Of a stretch of DNA of 64,000 nucleotides, positions 48,722 to 57,946 are shown in pieces. Both the position numbers and the translations under genes were made by a program. The notes below the pieces were generated by a model. The model did not search any database. It saw only the letters and a program-made list of their open reading frames with translations, and had not been told where the DNA came from. Position 1 is the first letter of the stretch, and each line of letters opens with the position of its first letter. This DNA comes from Gracilimonas sp965227785 (GTDB lineage Bacteria > Bacteroidota > Rhodothermia > Balneolales > Balneolaceae): assembly GCF_965227785.1 (NCBI RefSeq), contig NZ_OZ245785.1, positions 2,728,001 through 2,792,000 on the forward strand, in the 5' to 3' direction.

Positions 48722-50227
48722 TTATTCTTTCTGACGAGGCGAAACCAAATCCATGGCCTGTCCGAGAATATTCTTCCCGAAGTTGAAGAATTTTTCTTGA
48801 TTTCCCATTGCCAGAAAGCGGAGTACATAACGCAGCTCTCCCAGTAATTTGGGAGGGTTGCTAATCAATGTATCTTCACGCACAACTTCATCCCAGTCAA
48901 TGGAGCGCTGAAATTTAACTCCGGCCTTGGCCATGGTTTTCATATAAACATTTGCCATCAGGCCGTACCCGATTGTGGTAGGGTGAAGCCCGTCTAAACT
49001 GAAAATCCCTCCTTTGTACATCTGGCCGTTTTTATTAAGGCGAATATAATCGGTTGTAAGTTTTACATCGCCCTCTTCATCCACTAAATGTGCCGTACTT
49101 TCTTGCTTTAGCAGAGCATCAGCAAGTCCTTTCGGTAAATCCCGAACCAACTCACCCCCCAAGCGTCTTCGAGCCATTCCGGCTACATTTTTGGCCATGG
49201 GCACTACGGTCCATCCATATTCATTAGCAACCTTCCGGATAATATCGTTGTATTCATCCATGGTTAAGTCAAGCTGAATAGCCTGATCTTTCGTTAAGTA
49301 CGGGTGTTTTTCCGGATCAAAATCTTCATCCCAAATCCAGAAGCGGGTGTAATAGTCAAAATACCCGAGTCGCTTGCTGGAAAGATCCGAGTTCACACCC
49401 CTGCAAACAGGTGGAATGGTCACATAGGGAAGGGTAGGTACAAAAACTCTTTTTGCATCCAGCTTCGAGACTTTTTCAGCAAGTTTCCGATACTGAATCT
49501 CGAAATGCTCGGGGCGATAAACGGTGTGAGTCCGCTGGCCCGGAAAGACTTCCATGTTATCATTTTCAGACCATATCACCTTTAAGTCGGTGATGGCTGC
49601 AATCATATTATTATGCCCAAGGCACACAATCAGGTTTTCGATACCGCCATTGTCAGCCAATACTTTAGCATTATCAAACTGACTACGGGTCTCAAGTTCA
49701 GGATCTGTTTTCAAGGATGGATTGAGAACGAGCCGGGCAGTAGTAAATTTGGCATGCTCCGGGAGCATGTCAAAAACGGTGAATTTCTCCGGGTTGGTTT
49801 GAATATGATTTCGGCTGTTTTGCTCATTAACCACCCATGAATCGCTGATATTAAATCCCCAAACCGATTGGTTGTGGTAGGGAGAGTCCCGCTCAACGGC
49901 GAGATCCTTCAGTCCGCCTTCCCAGTATTTTTTGATACGCTTCAGTGTTTTCAGCATATGAGTAGCGGCCGGGAGGTATTCATTCCATGTGATTTCATCG
50001 CCAAATTCTTCTGACATTCCCCGCACCAACACTTCGAGGTTTAGGGGAATACCGGCCTGGGCAGTAAAACTGGGTTGGTCAAAATCTGGACTGGGTTCAA
50101 AGCATCGATGCAGGAAAGAGGGGAAGTTCACATCGGTTCGGTAAATACCGCCATTGTTGAATCCCTGAGAAAGGCTGTCTCCAATTACTACAAGTTTATG
50201 CTTGGCTTCTTTTTTATTCCAGAACAT
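48722..50227 (-). CDS. SGNH/GDSL-family hydrolase
   Basis: The 501-aa protein shows block I GDSLSQGF (catalytic S18), an Asn-containing block (VCLGHNNMIAAITD) and the C-terminal catalytic pair in SLDGLHPTTIGYGLMA. There is no signal peptide, so it may be cytoplasmic. It is longer than most SGNH esterases (about 200-350 aa) because of inserts around residues 80-250. It should hydrolyse an ester, lipid or acyl group; the substrate is not predictable. Confidence 0.9.
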   Translation of the reverse strand: MFWNKKEAKHKLVVIGDSLSQGFNNGGIYRTDVNFPSFLHRCFEPSPDFDQPSFTAQAGIPLNLEVLVRGMSEEFGDEITWNEYLPAATHMLKTLKRIKKYWEGGLKDLAVERDSPYHNQSVWGFNISDSWVVNEQNSRNHIQTNPEKFTVFDMLPEHAKFTTARLVLNPSLKTDPELETRSQFDNAKVLADNGGIENLIVCLGHNNMIAAITDLKVIWSENDNMEVFPGQRTHTVYRPEHFEIQYRKLAEKVSKLDAKRVFVPTLPYVTIPPVCRGVNSDLSSKRLGYFDYYTRFWIWDEDFDPEKHPYLTKDQAIQLDLTMDEYNDIIRKVANEYGWTVVPMAKNVAGMARRRLGGELVRDLPKGLADALLKQESTAHLVDEEGDVKLTTDYIRLNKNGQMYKGGIFSLDGLHPTTIGYGLMANVYMKTMAKAGVKFQRSIDWDEVVREDTLISNPPKLLGELRYVLRFLAMGNQEKFFNFGKNILGQAMDLVSPRQKE

Positions 50228-50428
50228 GAATTATTGCCACTAAATATCAAAAACACGAAAAGATAGTTAAGTGAAGGGTGAATAGAAATGAGTGAGGTGT
50301 AGTTGTTAGTATTGAGCTATGAGTAGTGATTGCACTATCTCACTGCTCAAAACTCACTACTATTTATCCCGGACATCCCTATTTTGTGTTTTCGAGACTC
50401 AGAGCCCAACCAAATTAACAGACTATCT

Positions 50429-50797
50429 ATGTCAGATAAAAACAGACTGGAATTATTCAGAGAAAAAAGAGCCAAACAAAATGAAAAAGTGATGGACCTG
50501 GATCACCTGGGTATCAAACGTTTTTTCAATATGGACACCAATACCTATCGTGACGGAGCCCTGCCCACTCAAACCAAAGAATTGCTTGGCCTCACGGCAT
50601 CAACCGTTTTACGCTGTAACGATTGTATCGACTATCACCTGGAGCAATGTGCCAAAGCCGGTTCCACCAAAGCCGAAATTGTAGACGCATTGAATGTGGC
50701 TTTGATTGTAGGAGGGAGTATTGTAATCCCTCACCTTCGGCATGCGGCTGATACGCTGGATTTATTGGAAGAAGAGGGCACCCTTAAAACTGACTAA
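50429..50797 (+). CDS. Carboxymuconolactone decarboxylase/AhpD-like protein
   Basis: The 122-aa protein starts at ATG 50429 (MSDKNRLELFREKR); the longer TTG frame from 50330 gives an implausible N-terminus. The AhpD redox motif is CNDC with H70 (C63, C66, IDYH). TASTVLRCNDCIDYHLEQCAKAG and EIVDALNVALIVGGSIVIPHLRHA are typical of the all-helical CMD/AhpD family, which has disulfide reductase or peroxidase activity. A decarboxylase role is unlikely given the Cys motif. It overlaps the end of the convergent epimerase gene by 4 bases. Confidence 0.92.
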   Translation: MSDKNRLELFREKRAKQNEKVMDLDHLGIKRFFNMDTNTYRDGALPTQTKELLGLTASTVLRCNDCIDYHLEQCAKAGSTKAEIVDALNVALIVGGSIVIPHLRHAADTLDLLEEEGTLKTD

Positions 50798-51606
50798 CTA
50801 TTTAGGAATTCGAGTGGATTCGGGTGCATGAAATCAAAATCAAATCGATCTTTTAGCTTTTTAGATGAAACCGTTTTACCATCCGCTCCTCCTTCTAAAA
50901 AGGTAGGTTTCTTAAGCCCCATTCGTTCAGCAATAACTGTATAAATTTCGGATCGGCTTGGATGCGATCCCGAGCAAACATTGAATATTTCCCCGCGAAT
51001 ATTCTCTGATATGGTTTTTTGAGTAACCTGTATTACATCATCACGATGAACCAGGTTAACTGGTGCATCTCCATCGGCAATGTCGGTTCGGCCGGCCATG
51101 TATTTCGCAGGGTGTCGGTCTTCACCGTATAAACCGCATAAACGTAGTATGACAGCCTCGGGAATATGCTCCAGCAATTCACCTTCTGCTGCTACTATAG
51201 CATTGTCGCTATTGGGGTCTGGTGAGGTGTCTGTTTCTATTACTTCATCGGTTGCATTTCCGTAAGCCGATGTGGAACTATACATCAGTACCTGCACGTT
51301 TCTTTGAGCCAGTACACGGGAAAGTTGTCCGATAACAGTTGGGTACTCACTGCGGTTCTCTCCGCGACCCGGAGAAATTGATATCAAAACCGAAACAACT
51401 TCAGGAAGGTGAATTTCTGAGGTGGGTACAGCCGGAAGGTTTAATTTTACGGGCTTGATACCGATTTCATTTAATTCAGAGAAATTAGAGGAGGAGCGCG
51501 TAGTTCCGTACACAGTAAATCCATCATTTATGAGTTTTTCTCCCAATTTTTTACCAACCCAACCGCAGCCCACAATTAATACGGTGCTGTTTTTATCGGA
51601 ATTCAT
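50794..51606 (-). CDS. NAD-dependent epimerase/dehydratase-like protein (SDR)
   Basis: The 270-aa protein has a Rossmann start VLIVGCGWVGKKLGEKLINDG (GxGxxG-like) and the atypical-SDR segments LMYSSTSAYGN (S-Y part of the catalytic motif; the usual YxxxK is not clear), RLCGLYGEDRHPAKYM and VNLVHRDDVIQV. It resembles the YeeZ-like group of extended SDRs. Substrate unknown. Its stop overlaps the AhpD-like gene. Confidence 0.88.
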   Translation of the reverse strand: MNSDKNSTVLIVGCGWVGKKLGEKLINDGFTVYGTTRSSSNFSELNEIGIKPVKLNLPAVPTSEIHLPEVVSVLISISPGRGENRSEYPTVIGQLSRVLAQRNVQVLMYSSTSAYGNATDEVIETDTSPDPNSDNAIVAAEGELLEHIPEAVILRLCGLYGEDRHPAKYMAGRTDIADGDAPVNLVHRDDVIQVTQKTISENIRGEIFNVCSGSHPSRSEIYTVIAERMGLKKPTFLEGGADGKTVSSKKLKDRFDFDFMHPNPLEFLNS

Positions 51607-51669
51607 ATTTTCTTCATATTAGATAAAGTTATTACGTAACTGTACACTAAACATAGATCAAATTCAGGC

Positions 51670-52737
51670 ATGGCACAATCAAACACTGGAATTTTATTGG
51701 TTAATCTCGGTTCTCCCGATAGTTATGAACCCGCAGATTTAAAAGTATATCTGAGAGAGTTTCTTACAGATAAGCGGGTAATCGACTTTCCGGCGCCCAT
51801 CCGTAAAACCATTGTAGAGGCTTTCATTCTACCGTTTCGGCCAAAAGAGTCCGGTGAAGCATATGAATTGATTTGGTGGGATGAAGGCTCGCCTTTGATT
51901 GTAATTACCCAGCGTGTAATTGATAAGCTCCAGGAACGGTTGGGTGATGATGTTCCGGTTTCCATGGGAATGAGGTACGGAAATCCATCCATTGAAGCAG
52001 GTTTTGATGAACTGATGGAAAAGAACCCAAATCTGGACCGAGTTTTCCTGATCCCGCTATACCCGCAGTATGCAATGGCCACAACCGAAACGGTGATTGA
52101 AAAAGCTAAAGAGGTATGGCAATCAAAGTATCCCCAGCTCCAGGTAGAATTTAAAGAGGCTTTTTATGACGACCCGGATTACGTGAAAGCGCTGGGTGAA
52201 AGTATTCGACCTTATATCGATGAACATGATATCGATCACTTGCTGTTTTCTTATCATGGTGTGCCAGAGAGGCAGATTAAGAAGCGGGACATAACCGGAG
52301 ACCATTGCCTGAAGTGCGAAGATTGCTGTAATGTAAATTCACCGGCGCATACCTTTTGTTACCGCCATCAGGATTTAATGACAACAAAAAATGCTGCCGA
52401 ATACCTGGACTTGGACAGCAGGGATTTCAGTTATAGCACAGCTTTTCAATCCAAATTGGGGATCGACCCATGGCTTACTCCGGCTACAGATGCTGAGCTT
52501 GTACGACTGGCTGAGGAAGAAGGGGTGAAAAAGGTTGCCGTTTGCTGTCCGGCCTTTATTTCTGATTGTATCGAAACGCTGGAGGAGATCGGCATTCGGG
52601 GTAAGGAAGATTTTGTGGAAGCCGGAGGGGAGGACCTAACACTGATTCCTTGCCTGAACGACAGTGATCTCTGGATTGACACGCTTGAAAAGTGGTGCAC
52701 AGAAAAACTTAAGATGAAAAAGGTTGAGGCGGCTTGA
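51670..52737 (+). CDS. hemH: Ferrochelatase
   Basis: The 355-aa enzyme inserts iron into a porphyrin as a late step of heme synthesis. The catalytic His is H196 in LLFSYHGVPERQIKKRD; LVNLGSPDSYEPADLKVYLREFLTDKRVI is the typical start and VAVCCPAFISDCIETLEEI the second active-site region. A Cys-rich segment (CLKCEDCC) beside the H196 region suggests a [2Fe-2S] cluster of the type seen in some bacterial ferrochelatases. The stop overlaps the start of the next gene by 4 bases (TTGA), so hemH and the oxidase are translated together. Confidence 0.96.
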   Translation: MAQSNTGILLVNLGSPDSYEPADLKVYLREFLTDKRVIDFPAPIRKTIVEAFILPFRPKESGEAYELIWWDEGSPLIVITQRVIDKLQERLGDDVPVSMGMRYGNPSIEAGFDELMEKNPNLDRVFLIPLYPQYAMATTETVIEKAKEVWQSKYPQLQVEFKEAFYDDPDYVKALGESIRPYIDEHDIDHLLFSYHGVPERQIKKRDITGDHCLKCEDCCNVNSPAHTFCYRHQDLMTTKNAAEYLDLDSRDFSYSTAFQSKLGIDPWLTPATDAELVRLAEEEGVKKVAVCCPAFISDCIETLEEIGIRGKEDFVEAGGEDLTLIPCLNDSDLWIDTLEKWCTEKLKMKKVEAA

Positions 52738-54080
52738 GTGATTTAACTTCAAAAGAAGTTATAATTCTGGGCGGAGGAATTTCGGGCCTTGCCGTGGGCT
52801 GGTTTCTCCATCAAAAAGGAATACCATTCAAACTATTCGAAAAACAGGATGAAACCGGAGGAGCTGTTACCTCCAAAAGGGTTCATGGATCCGTTATGGA
52901 TTTCGGTCCCAACTCACTCCGCGATCGTAGCGGTAAAATCAGAGAGCTTGCCGATGACTTAGGTATTTCACAGGATCTGATCCAGATTTCCGAAGCTTTA
53001 AAAACCCGATATATTGTTCGGGACCGCTCACTTAAGGAACTTAAACCGAGCCTTTTTTCTCTGATATCAACAAAGGTTTTATCCCCAAAAGCAAAGCTTC
53101 GGTTACTTGGGGAGCCGCTTGCCCAAACGAAATCGCCCAGTGATGAAAGCATCGGAGATTTTTTGGAGCGAAGGATCGGTAAAGAGGCAGTAGATTATCT
53201 GGTAGACCCGGTTTTTTCCGGGATTTATGCCGGTAATATTTATCGAATAAGTAAAAAATCGGTACTCCCGAAGCTGGCAGAATATGAGCAGAATTTTGGC
53301 TCTGTATTATGGGGTGCTATTCGTTCAAAAAAAGAGAAGGAAAAGGTAAAACCGATGGTTCTTTCCTTCAAAAAAGGAATTCAGCAGCTAACCGACGCCA
53401 TCAGCCAAAAAATTTCAGATCATATCATTTATGATGAAGTAAAGATTGTGGAAAAGGCAGAACCCGGATATCGGGTTCAGACAGAGAATGAAGAGTTTAC
53501 TTCAAAAAATGTTATCTCCTGCATTCCGGCTTACAGCCTGGGGCACCTGTTAAGAGGGTTTGAACCGGAGCTGTCATCTGAACTCATCAATATTGATTAT
53601 GCACCGATGCTCTCCACACAGGTACTCTTCAAAGCATCTGATATCAACCCAAAACGAGAAGGGTTCGGTTTTTTGGTTCCAAGAAAAGAACGAATCAGAC
53701 TGCTGGGAGCCATTTGGAAATCAAACATCTTTCCGGAGCTAACGGCCGATGACTATTTTCATGCCAATCTCATGACCGGCGGGGCTCATGATCGGGGAAT
53801 ATTAATTGAGTCGGTAGAAGATGTAGAAAAAGAGATTCTAAACGAGTTCAGGGAGTTGATGGGAATTGATGTCCAACCTGCTTTTGTGAAATCTCATCTC
53901 TGGAAAAAAGCCATTCCTCAATTTGATGTGGGCTATGAGCAGACAAAGCAACGGTTCAAACAATTTGAATCTGAAAACCCGGGTCTGTATCTGGGTGGAA
54001 ATTATCGCTGGGGAGTCTCCGTACCGGATTGTATTCAGGGGGCGGAAGAATTGGTTAGGGAAATGGCTGATCATTTATAA
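52734..54080 (+). CDS. hemY: Protoporphyrinogen/coproporphyrinogen oxidase (FAD-dependent)
   Basis: The 448-aa FAD enzyme has the dinucleotide motif VIILGGGISGLAVGWFL and the amino-oxidase segment FEKQDETGGAVTSKRVHGSVMDFGPNSL, with VDPVFSGIYAGN and the C-terminal PGLYLGGNYRWGVSVPDCIQGAEELV. This is the HemY/HemG oxygen-dependent class. The start codon is TTG at 52734, overlapping the hemH stop; no in-frame ATG is nearby. It oxidises protoporphyrinogen IX (or coproporphyrinogen III) just before ferrochelatase acts, which fits the gene order. Confidence 0.94.
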   Translation: MSDLTSKEVIILGGGISGLAVGWFLHQKGIPFKLFEKQDETGGAVTSKRVHGSVMDFGPNSLRDRSGKIRELADDLGISQDLIQISEALKTRYIVRDRSLKELKPSLFSLISTKVLSPKAKLRLLGEPLAQTKSPSDESIGDFLERRIGKEAVDYLVDPVFSGIYAGNIYRISKKSVLPKLAEYEQNFGSVLWGAIRSKKEKEKVKPMVLSFKKGIQQLTDAISQKISDHIIYDEVKIVEKAEPGYRVQTENEEFTSKNVISCIPAYSLGHLLRGFEPELSSELINIDYAPMLSTQVLFKASDINPKREGFGFLVPRKERIRLLGAIWKSNIFPELTADDYFHANLMTGGAHDRGILIESVEDVEKEILNEFRELMGIDVQPAFVKSHLWKKAIPQFDVGYEQTKQRFKQFESENPGLYLGGNYRWGVSVPDCIQGAEELVREMADHL

Positions 54081-54229
54081 TCCGTATCGTAAGCAGGTAA
54101 TGAAGCATGTGTTTCTGCCTGAGCGGTGTGAGAAGTTTTATTAGCTCTTGACCAAGCAAGGTTATTTAATTTTGCATTCCCACCGCCAAAACCGATATTC
54201 GGGCTTTCCATCCATATAAAAATTTTCCT

Positions 54230-55522
54230 ATGCCTGAGAAATCTTCAAAAGGACTTTTTGCGTGGGCAATGTATGATTGGGCCAATTCGGCTTACTTTGT
54301 GATGATTCAAACCTTTGTGTTTGCCGCCTATTTTGCCCAATCCATTGCCGAAAACGAAACGACTGGCACAGCCTTGTGGGGGAATATGATCGGGTTGGCT
54401 GGTTTTGTCATAGCGATCTCTGCACCTTTTTTAGGTTCTATTGCTGATGAAGGAGGCCGTAGAAAACCATGGATTGCCTTCTTTACTACCCTTTGTGTAA
54501 TAGGATGTAGTATGCTATGGTTTGCTGAACCAAGCTCCGACTTTATCTGGTTTGCCCTTTCAATGGCTTTTATAGCTACATTGGGGGCCGAGCTGTCATT
54601 TATATTTTACAACGCTATGCTTCCGGACCTGACAACAAGCTTAACCATCGGTAAATGGTCGGGGTGGGGTTGGGCCATGGGGTATGCCGGGGGACTGGTT
54701 TGCCTGATCATTGGTTATTTCGGCTTTGTAGAATACGGTGCAGATGTATTTGGGCTGGACGAAGGGTCTCTCCAAAATGTACGCATCACCTTTCTGTTTA
54801 CCGGGTTGTGGTATGCACTTTTTAGTCTTCCCATGTTTTTGAAGACGGAAGACGTTCCATCAAAAAATAAAAGCATGTCGGTGGCGGTGAAGGATGGGAT
54901 GAGGGAACTCAAAAATGGGATTGCCATGCTTAAGGATGAACCCAATATCTGGAAGTTTTTATTGGCACGTTTGTTTTACAATGACGGCTTGGCTACCATT
55001 TTTGCTATGGGTGGTGTGTATGCAGCCGGGACATTCGGTTTTGATACAGGGCAGATCTTTATGTTTGGTATCGCTCTCAATGTGACCGCAGGATTGGGTG
55101 CATTTGGGTTTTCTTGGCTGGATGATATCAGCGGAAGTAAAACCACAATCGTTTGGTCGTTGGTGGGGTTGATAGTACCGGTTGTGGCGGTTCTTTTTGT
55201 AGAAGCAGAGCTCTGGTTTTGGGTGTGGGGATTGTTGCTTGGAATATTTGTAGGTCCCGTGCAGGCATCGAGCCGGACATTTATGGGAAGGTTAGCCCCG
55301 CAAGATAAACGAAATCAAATGTATGGGTTGTTTGCTCTGTCCGGAAAAGTAACTACTTTTGCCGGGCCTGTTATGGTGGGTTGGATCACCTTGTTGATGG
55401 ATAATCAGCGGTGGGGAATGAGTGCTATTTTGTTGCTTTTGGCTGTGGGATTAGCGTTAATGTTAGGTGTGGATGAGGTTAAGGGAACAACCCGGGAAGA
55501 AGTGCCTATAATCCAGAATTAA
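54230..55522 (+). CDS. MFS transporter of the UMF1/Atg22-like family
   Basis: The 430-aa protein has about 12 membrane helices. The start KGLFAWAMYDWANSAYFVMIQTFVFAAYFA is the hallmark of the UMF1 (vacuole effluxer Atg22-like) group, and LGSIADEGGRRKPWIAFFT gives the A-like MFS motif. Yeast Atg22 exports amino acids; bacterial members have unknown substrates. The start at ATG 54230 precedes the MFS motif directly. It is a single gene; the 149-base gap before it contains no other frame. Confidence 0.93.
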   Translation: MPEKSSKGLFAWAMYDWANSAYFVMIQTFVFAAYFAQSIAENETTGTALWGNMIGLAGFVIAISAPFLGSIADEGGRRKPWIAFFTTLCVIGCSMLWFAEPSSDFIWFALSMAFIATLGAELSFIFYNAMLPDLTTSLTIGKWSGWGWAMGYAGGLVCLIIGYFGFVEYGADVFGLDEGSLQNVRITFLFTGLWYALFSLPMFLKTEDVPSKNKSMSVAVKDGMRELKNGIAMLKDEPNIWKFLLARLFYNDGLATIFAMGGVYAAGTFGFDTGQIFMFGIALNVTAGLGAFGFSWLDDISGSKTTIVWSLVGLIVPVVAVLFVEAELWFWVWGLLLGIFVGPVQASSRTFMGRLAPQDKRNQMYGLFALSGKVTTFAGPVMVGWITLLMDNQRWGMSAILLLLAVGLALMLGVDEVKGTTREEVPIIQN

Positions 55523-55668
55523 AGAAAACAATGTATTTATCTGCTTATTTATTAAATTAACGCAGATTTTACTACTGTATAGAATAAGACAGTAATCTTA
55601 AAAGCAGGTGTTTAATTAGTTCCATATAAACACCTTTAATCGAAACAAAATTATAAGGAGTACAACAC

Positions 55669-55845
55669 ATGAGTAGAATGGACGATATCAACAACGTAGT
55701 AGAAGAACTGCAAGTTGACATGAAGAAATTTTATGAGAAAGGAAATAAAGCTGCCGGTACACGTGCCCGTAAGCACCTAATGACTCTTAAGAAGCTTTCT
55801 CACGAAATCCGTCAGGAAATTCAAGCGAAGAAAAACGCTATGTAA
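55669..55845 (+). CDS. Histone H1-like (Hc1-type) small DNA-binding protein
   Basis: A 58-codon frame from ATG 55669 to TAA 55843-55845 encodes MSRMDDINNVVEELQVDMKK then FYEKGNKAAGTRARKHLMTL and a Lys-rich end. The sequence FYEKGNKAAGTRARKHLM-LKKL-hEIRqeI matches the Hc1-like histone H1-family proteins of Bacteroidota, which bind and compact DNA. AAGGAG lies about 9 bases before the ATG, one of the few clear ribosome-binding sites in the window, and the intrinsic terminator at 55868-55894 follows, as expected for an abundant protein. Confidence 0.92.
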   Translation: MSRMDDINNVVEELQVDMKKFYEKGNKAAGTRARKHLMTLKKLSHEIRQEIQAKKNAM

Positions 55846-55867
55846 TTTCCTTTACCACATTTAAAAG

Positions 55868-55894
55868 AAAAGCCACCATTGTGTGGCTTTTTTT
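55868..55894 (+). terminator. Terminator of the Hc1-like gene
   Basis: AAAAGCCAC (55868-55876) pairs with GTGGCTTTT (55883-55891) around a 6-base loop, and T residues continue to 55894. Confidence 0.88.
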
Positions 55895-55965
55895 ATTTTC
55901 AGGAACATTTAACCATTTATCTTTTTTATTATCAGGCTGAAATTAACCCTTCAATCGAATAGTGC

Positions 55966-56475
55966 ATGAATCAAGAGCCCGCTACCCGAATCCATAGAGA
56001 TGCTATCAAAGCCTGGACCGTAAATGCTTTGCTATTCGGATTATTTTGGTTCACCCCATCAATTATTCAACTGGCCCTGGCTATAAATCACAATCTTGGC
56101 GTTGGCACGCCATGGTACCATGGTATAGACTGGCTTCTGTTTGGTTCTATCTTTTTTGCTTCCTTGATCTTTTATTTGTTAACCGGGGTTCTTCTGCCCA
56201 ACATTCGATGGAAAAGGTGGAAATATGACGTTTCCGAAAAAGAAGTAGATATGCTGCGTGGAATTATCATTAAAAAAAGAACACTCGTTCCCATAAACCG
56301 GGTTCAGCATGTGGATACCAAGCAAGGGCCTATTTATCGAAAATTCGGGCTGTCTTCGGTTACCATTTCCACGGCGGCAACCACCCATGAAATTCCTGCT
56401 CTTGACGATGATACTGCCGATGAGCTCCGCACTACGATCTCTACACTTGTACGAAAGGTGAAAGATGATGTCTGA
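55966..56475 (+). CDS. PH-domain membrane protein (YdbS-like)
   Basis: The 169-aa protein has two membrane helices (about residues 15-35 and 50-70) and a bacterial PH domain of the YdbS type (VSEKEVDMLRGIIIKKRTLVPINRVQHVDTKQGPIYRKFGLSSVTISTA). This segment resembles the tandem units in the next gene. Pairs of this kind (YdbS-YdbT) occur in many bacteria; the function is unclear, with reports of a role at the cell envelope. It overlaps the next gene by 11 bases. Confidence 0.9.
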   Translation: MNQEPATRIHRDAIKAWTVNALLFGLFWFTPSIIQLALAINHNLGVGTPWYHGIDWLLFGSIFFASLIFYLLTGVLLPNIRWKRWKYDVSEKEVDMLRGIIIKKRTLVPINRVQHVDTKQGPIYRKFGLSSVTISTAATTHEIPALDDDTADELRTTISTLVRKVKDDV

Positions 56476-57946
56476 GTTTAAGCGGCAACATCCCATTGCA
56501 GCCGTAACGAGGGTGATAGAAAGCATAAAGCAGAATTTCGTCACTATTGTTATCCTGCTTTTTATTGGAACCTCAAATACCGAAGGCTATTTTATTTACT
56601 TCCTGTTAGGAGGTATTGCCATAACGCTGGTAAGTGGGGTGCTGAGTTGGGTGGTGTTCAGGTATCGGGTACACGAAGACGAGCTTCAGATTAAAAAGGG
56701 GGTGCTCGTTAAAAGTAATATGTACCTCTCCAAAGATCGGATACAGGTGATTGATATTACCGAGGGCCTGCTACAACGAATGTTTGGATTGGTAAAAGTT
56801 GAAGTTAAAACGGCAGGTGGAGGTACCGAAACGGCTACAATCAGTGCCATTTCGCGGGGAGATGCTGAAGCATTACGGGCTGAACTACGCAAAAAAAGGG
56901 CAGCCACGGAAGCGGGAGAAGGAGAGGCCGAAGAGGTTTATGAGGCTGAAGAAGAGGTGCTGGGGCAGTGGCAATTGTCAACTAAGGATTTGGTTTTTGC
57001 TGCTTTTACATCAGGCAATTTTGGTCTGATTGCGTCTATTCTGGGTGCAGTGTCGGGCCAGATGGATGAGTTTATAAATGAGGAAACCATTGAATATGTG
57101 TATGAAGCTCTTCCCGGCTATAGCGATGTGACCCTTATTGTTGGTATCGTAGTTACCATTATTGTAGTGTCATGGACACTGTCGTTTCTTGGGGTGATTT
57201 TCAAATACTCAGACTTCCAGCTCGAGAAAACATCTAAAGAACTTATCATCACCAGCGGACTTCTGGAGAGAAAACACATAACAGTACCATTTGATCGCAT
57301 TCAGGCCGTTCGGTTTGTGGAAGGGATTTTTCGTCAGCCTTTTGGGTATGGAATGCTTTACGTGGAAAGTGCCGGCTTTGATCAAACTCAGAAAGGGCGA
57401 TCCATCGTAATTGTACCATTTATCGCATCTTCAAACATAAGTGCTTTTCTGGCAGAGTTTCTTGAAGAGTATAAAGAACCTGAGTATCAAATCAGGCCTC
57501 CTCGCAAGACCTTATGGAGATACATCCGGCGTCCTAATTATTTTGTTTTACCTCTGATACCGATTGCCTGGTACATGATGGAATACGGGTGGCTTTCGTT
57601 GTTGGTAATTCCTCTTTTGGGATATTTGGGATGGCTGAGATATAAAGAAGCCGGACTCGGTCTGGAAGGTAAAATCCTGAGAATGCGCTATCGGGTATTA
57701 TCACGGACAACGGCCATTGTAAAGAAAAACCGTATTCAGAATATTGAGACTAGTCAAAATCCATTTCAGGATAATAAGGGAATTCAGAACCTGACGGTGA
57801 CGGCTGCCTCCGGGGCGGGAGGGTTGGGCTTCGAAACCGCAGATATCAGCTTAACAGATACTTCTAAGGTATTAAAGTGGCTGGTAAATGAGGCCGTAGA
57901 GGAAGAAGAGCCGGAAGCTAATGGGTTAGCTCAAACTGAATTATAA
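56465..57946 (+). CDS. PH-domain membrane protein (YdbT-like)
   Basis: The 493-aa protein contains three YdbT-type PH units, each with a membrane hairpin: DELQIKKGVLVKSNMYLSKDRIQVIDITEGLLQRMFGLVKVEVKTAG, EKTSKELIITSGLLERKHITVPFDRIQAVRFVEGIFRQPFGYGMLYVESAG, and ILRMRYRVLSRTTAIVKKNRIQNIETSQNPFQDNKGIQNLTVTAASG. It overlaps the YdbS-like gene and converges on the kinase gene, overlapping it by 29 bases. The role is unknown. Confidence 0.92.
   Translation: MMSEFKRQHPIAAVTRVIESIKQNFVTIVILLFIGTSNTEGYFIYFLLGGIAITLVSGVLSWVVFRYRVHEDELQIKKGVLVKSNMYLSKDRIQVIDITEGLLQRMFGLVKVEVKTAGGGTETATISAISRGDAEALRAELRKKRAATEAGEGEAEEVYEAEEEVLGQWQLSTKDLVFAAFTSGNFGLIASILGAVSGQMDEFINEETIEYVYEALPGYSDVTLIVGIVVTIIVVSWTLSFLGVIFKYSDFQLEKTSKELIITSGLLERKHITVPFDRIQAVRFVEGIFRQPFGYGMLYVESAGFDQTQKGRSIVIVPFIASSNISAFLAEFLEEYKEPEYQIRPPRKTLWRYIRRPNYFVLPLIPIAWYMMEYGWLSLLVIPLLGYLGWLRYKEAGLGLEGKILRMRYRVLSRTTAIVKKNRIQNIETSQNPFQDNKGIQNLTVTAASGAGGLGFETADISLTDTSKVLKWLVNEAVEEEEPEANGLAQTEL

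Noticed and set aside
57918..57946. 29-base overlap of PH-domain and kinase genes as possible frameshift or misannotation
   Set aside because: Both frames have intact domains to their ends (kinase ATPase end and PH-domain tail), so a genuine convergent overlap is the simplest reading.
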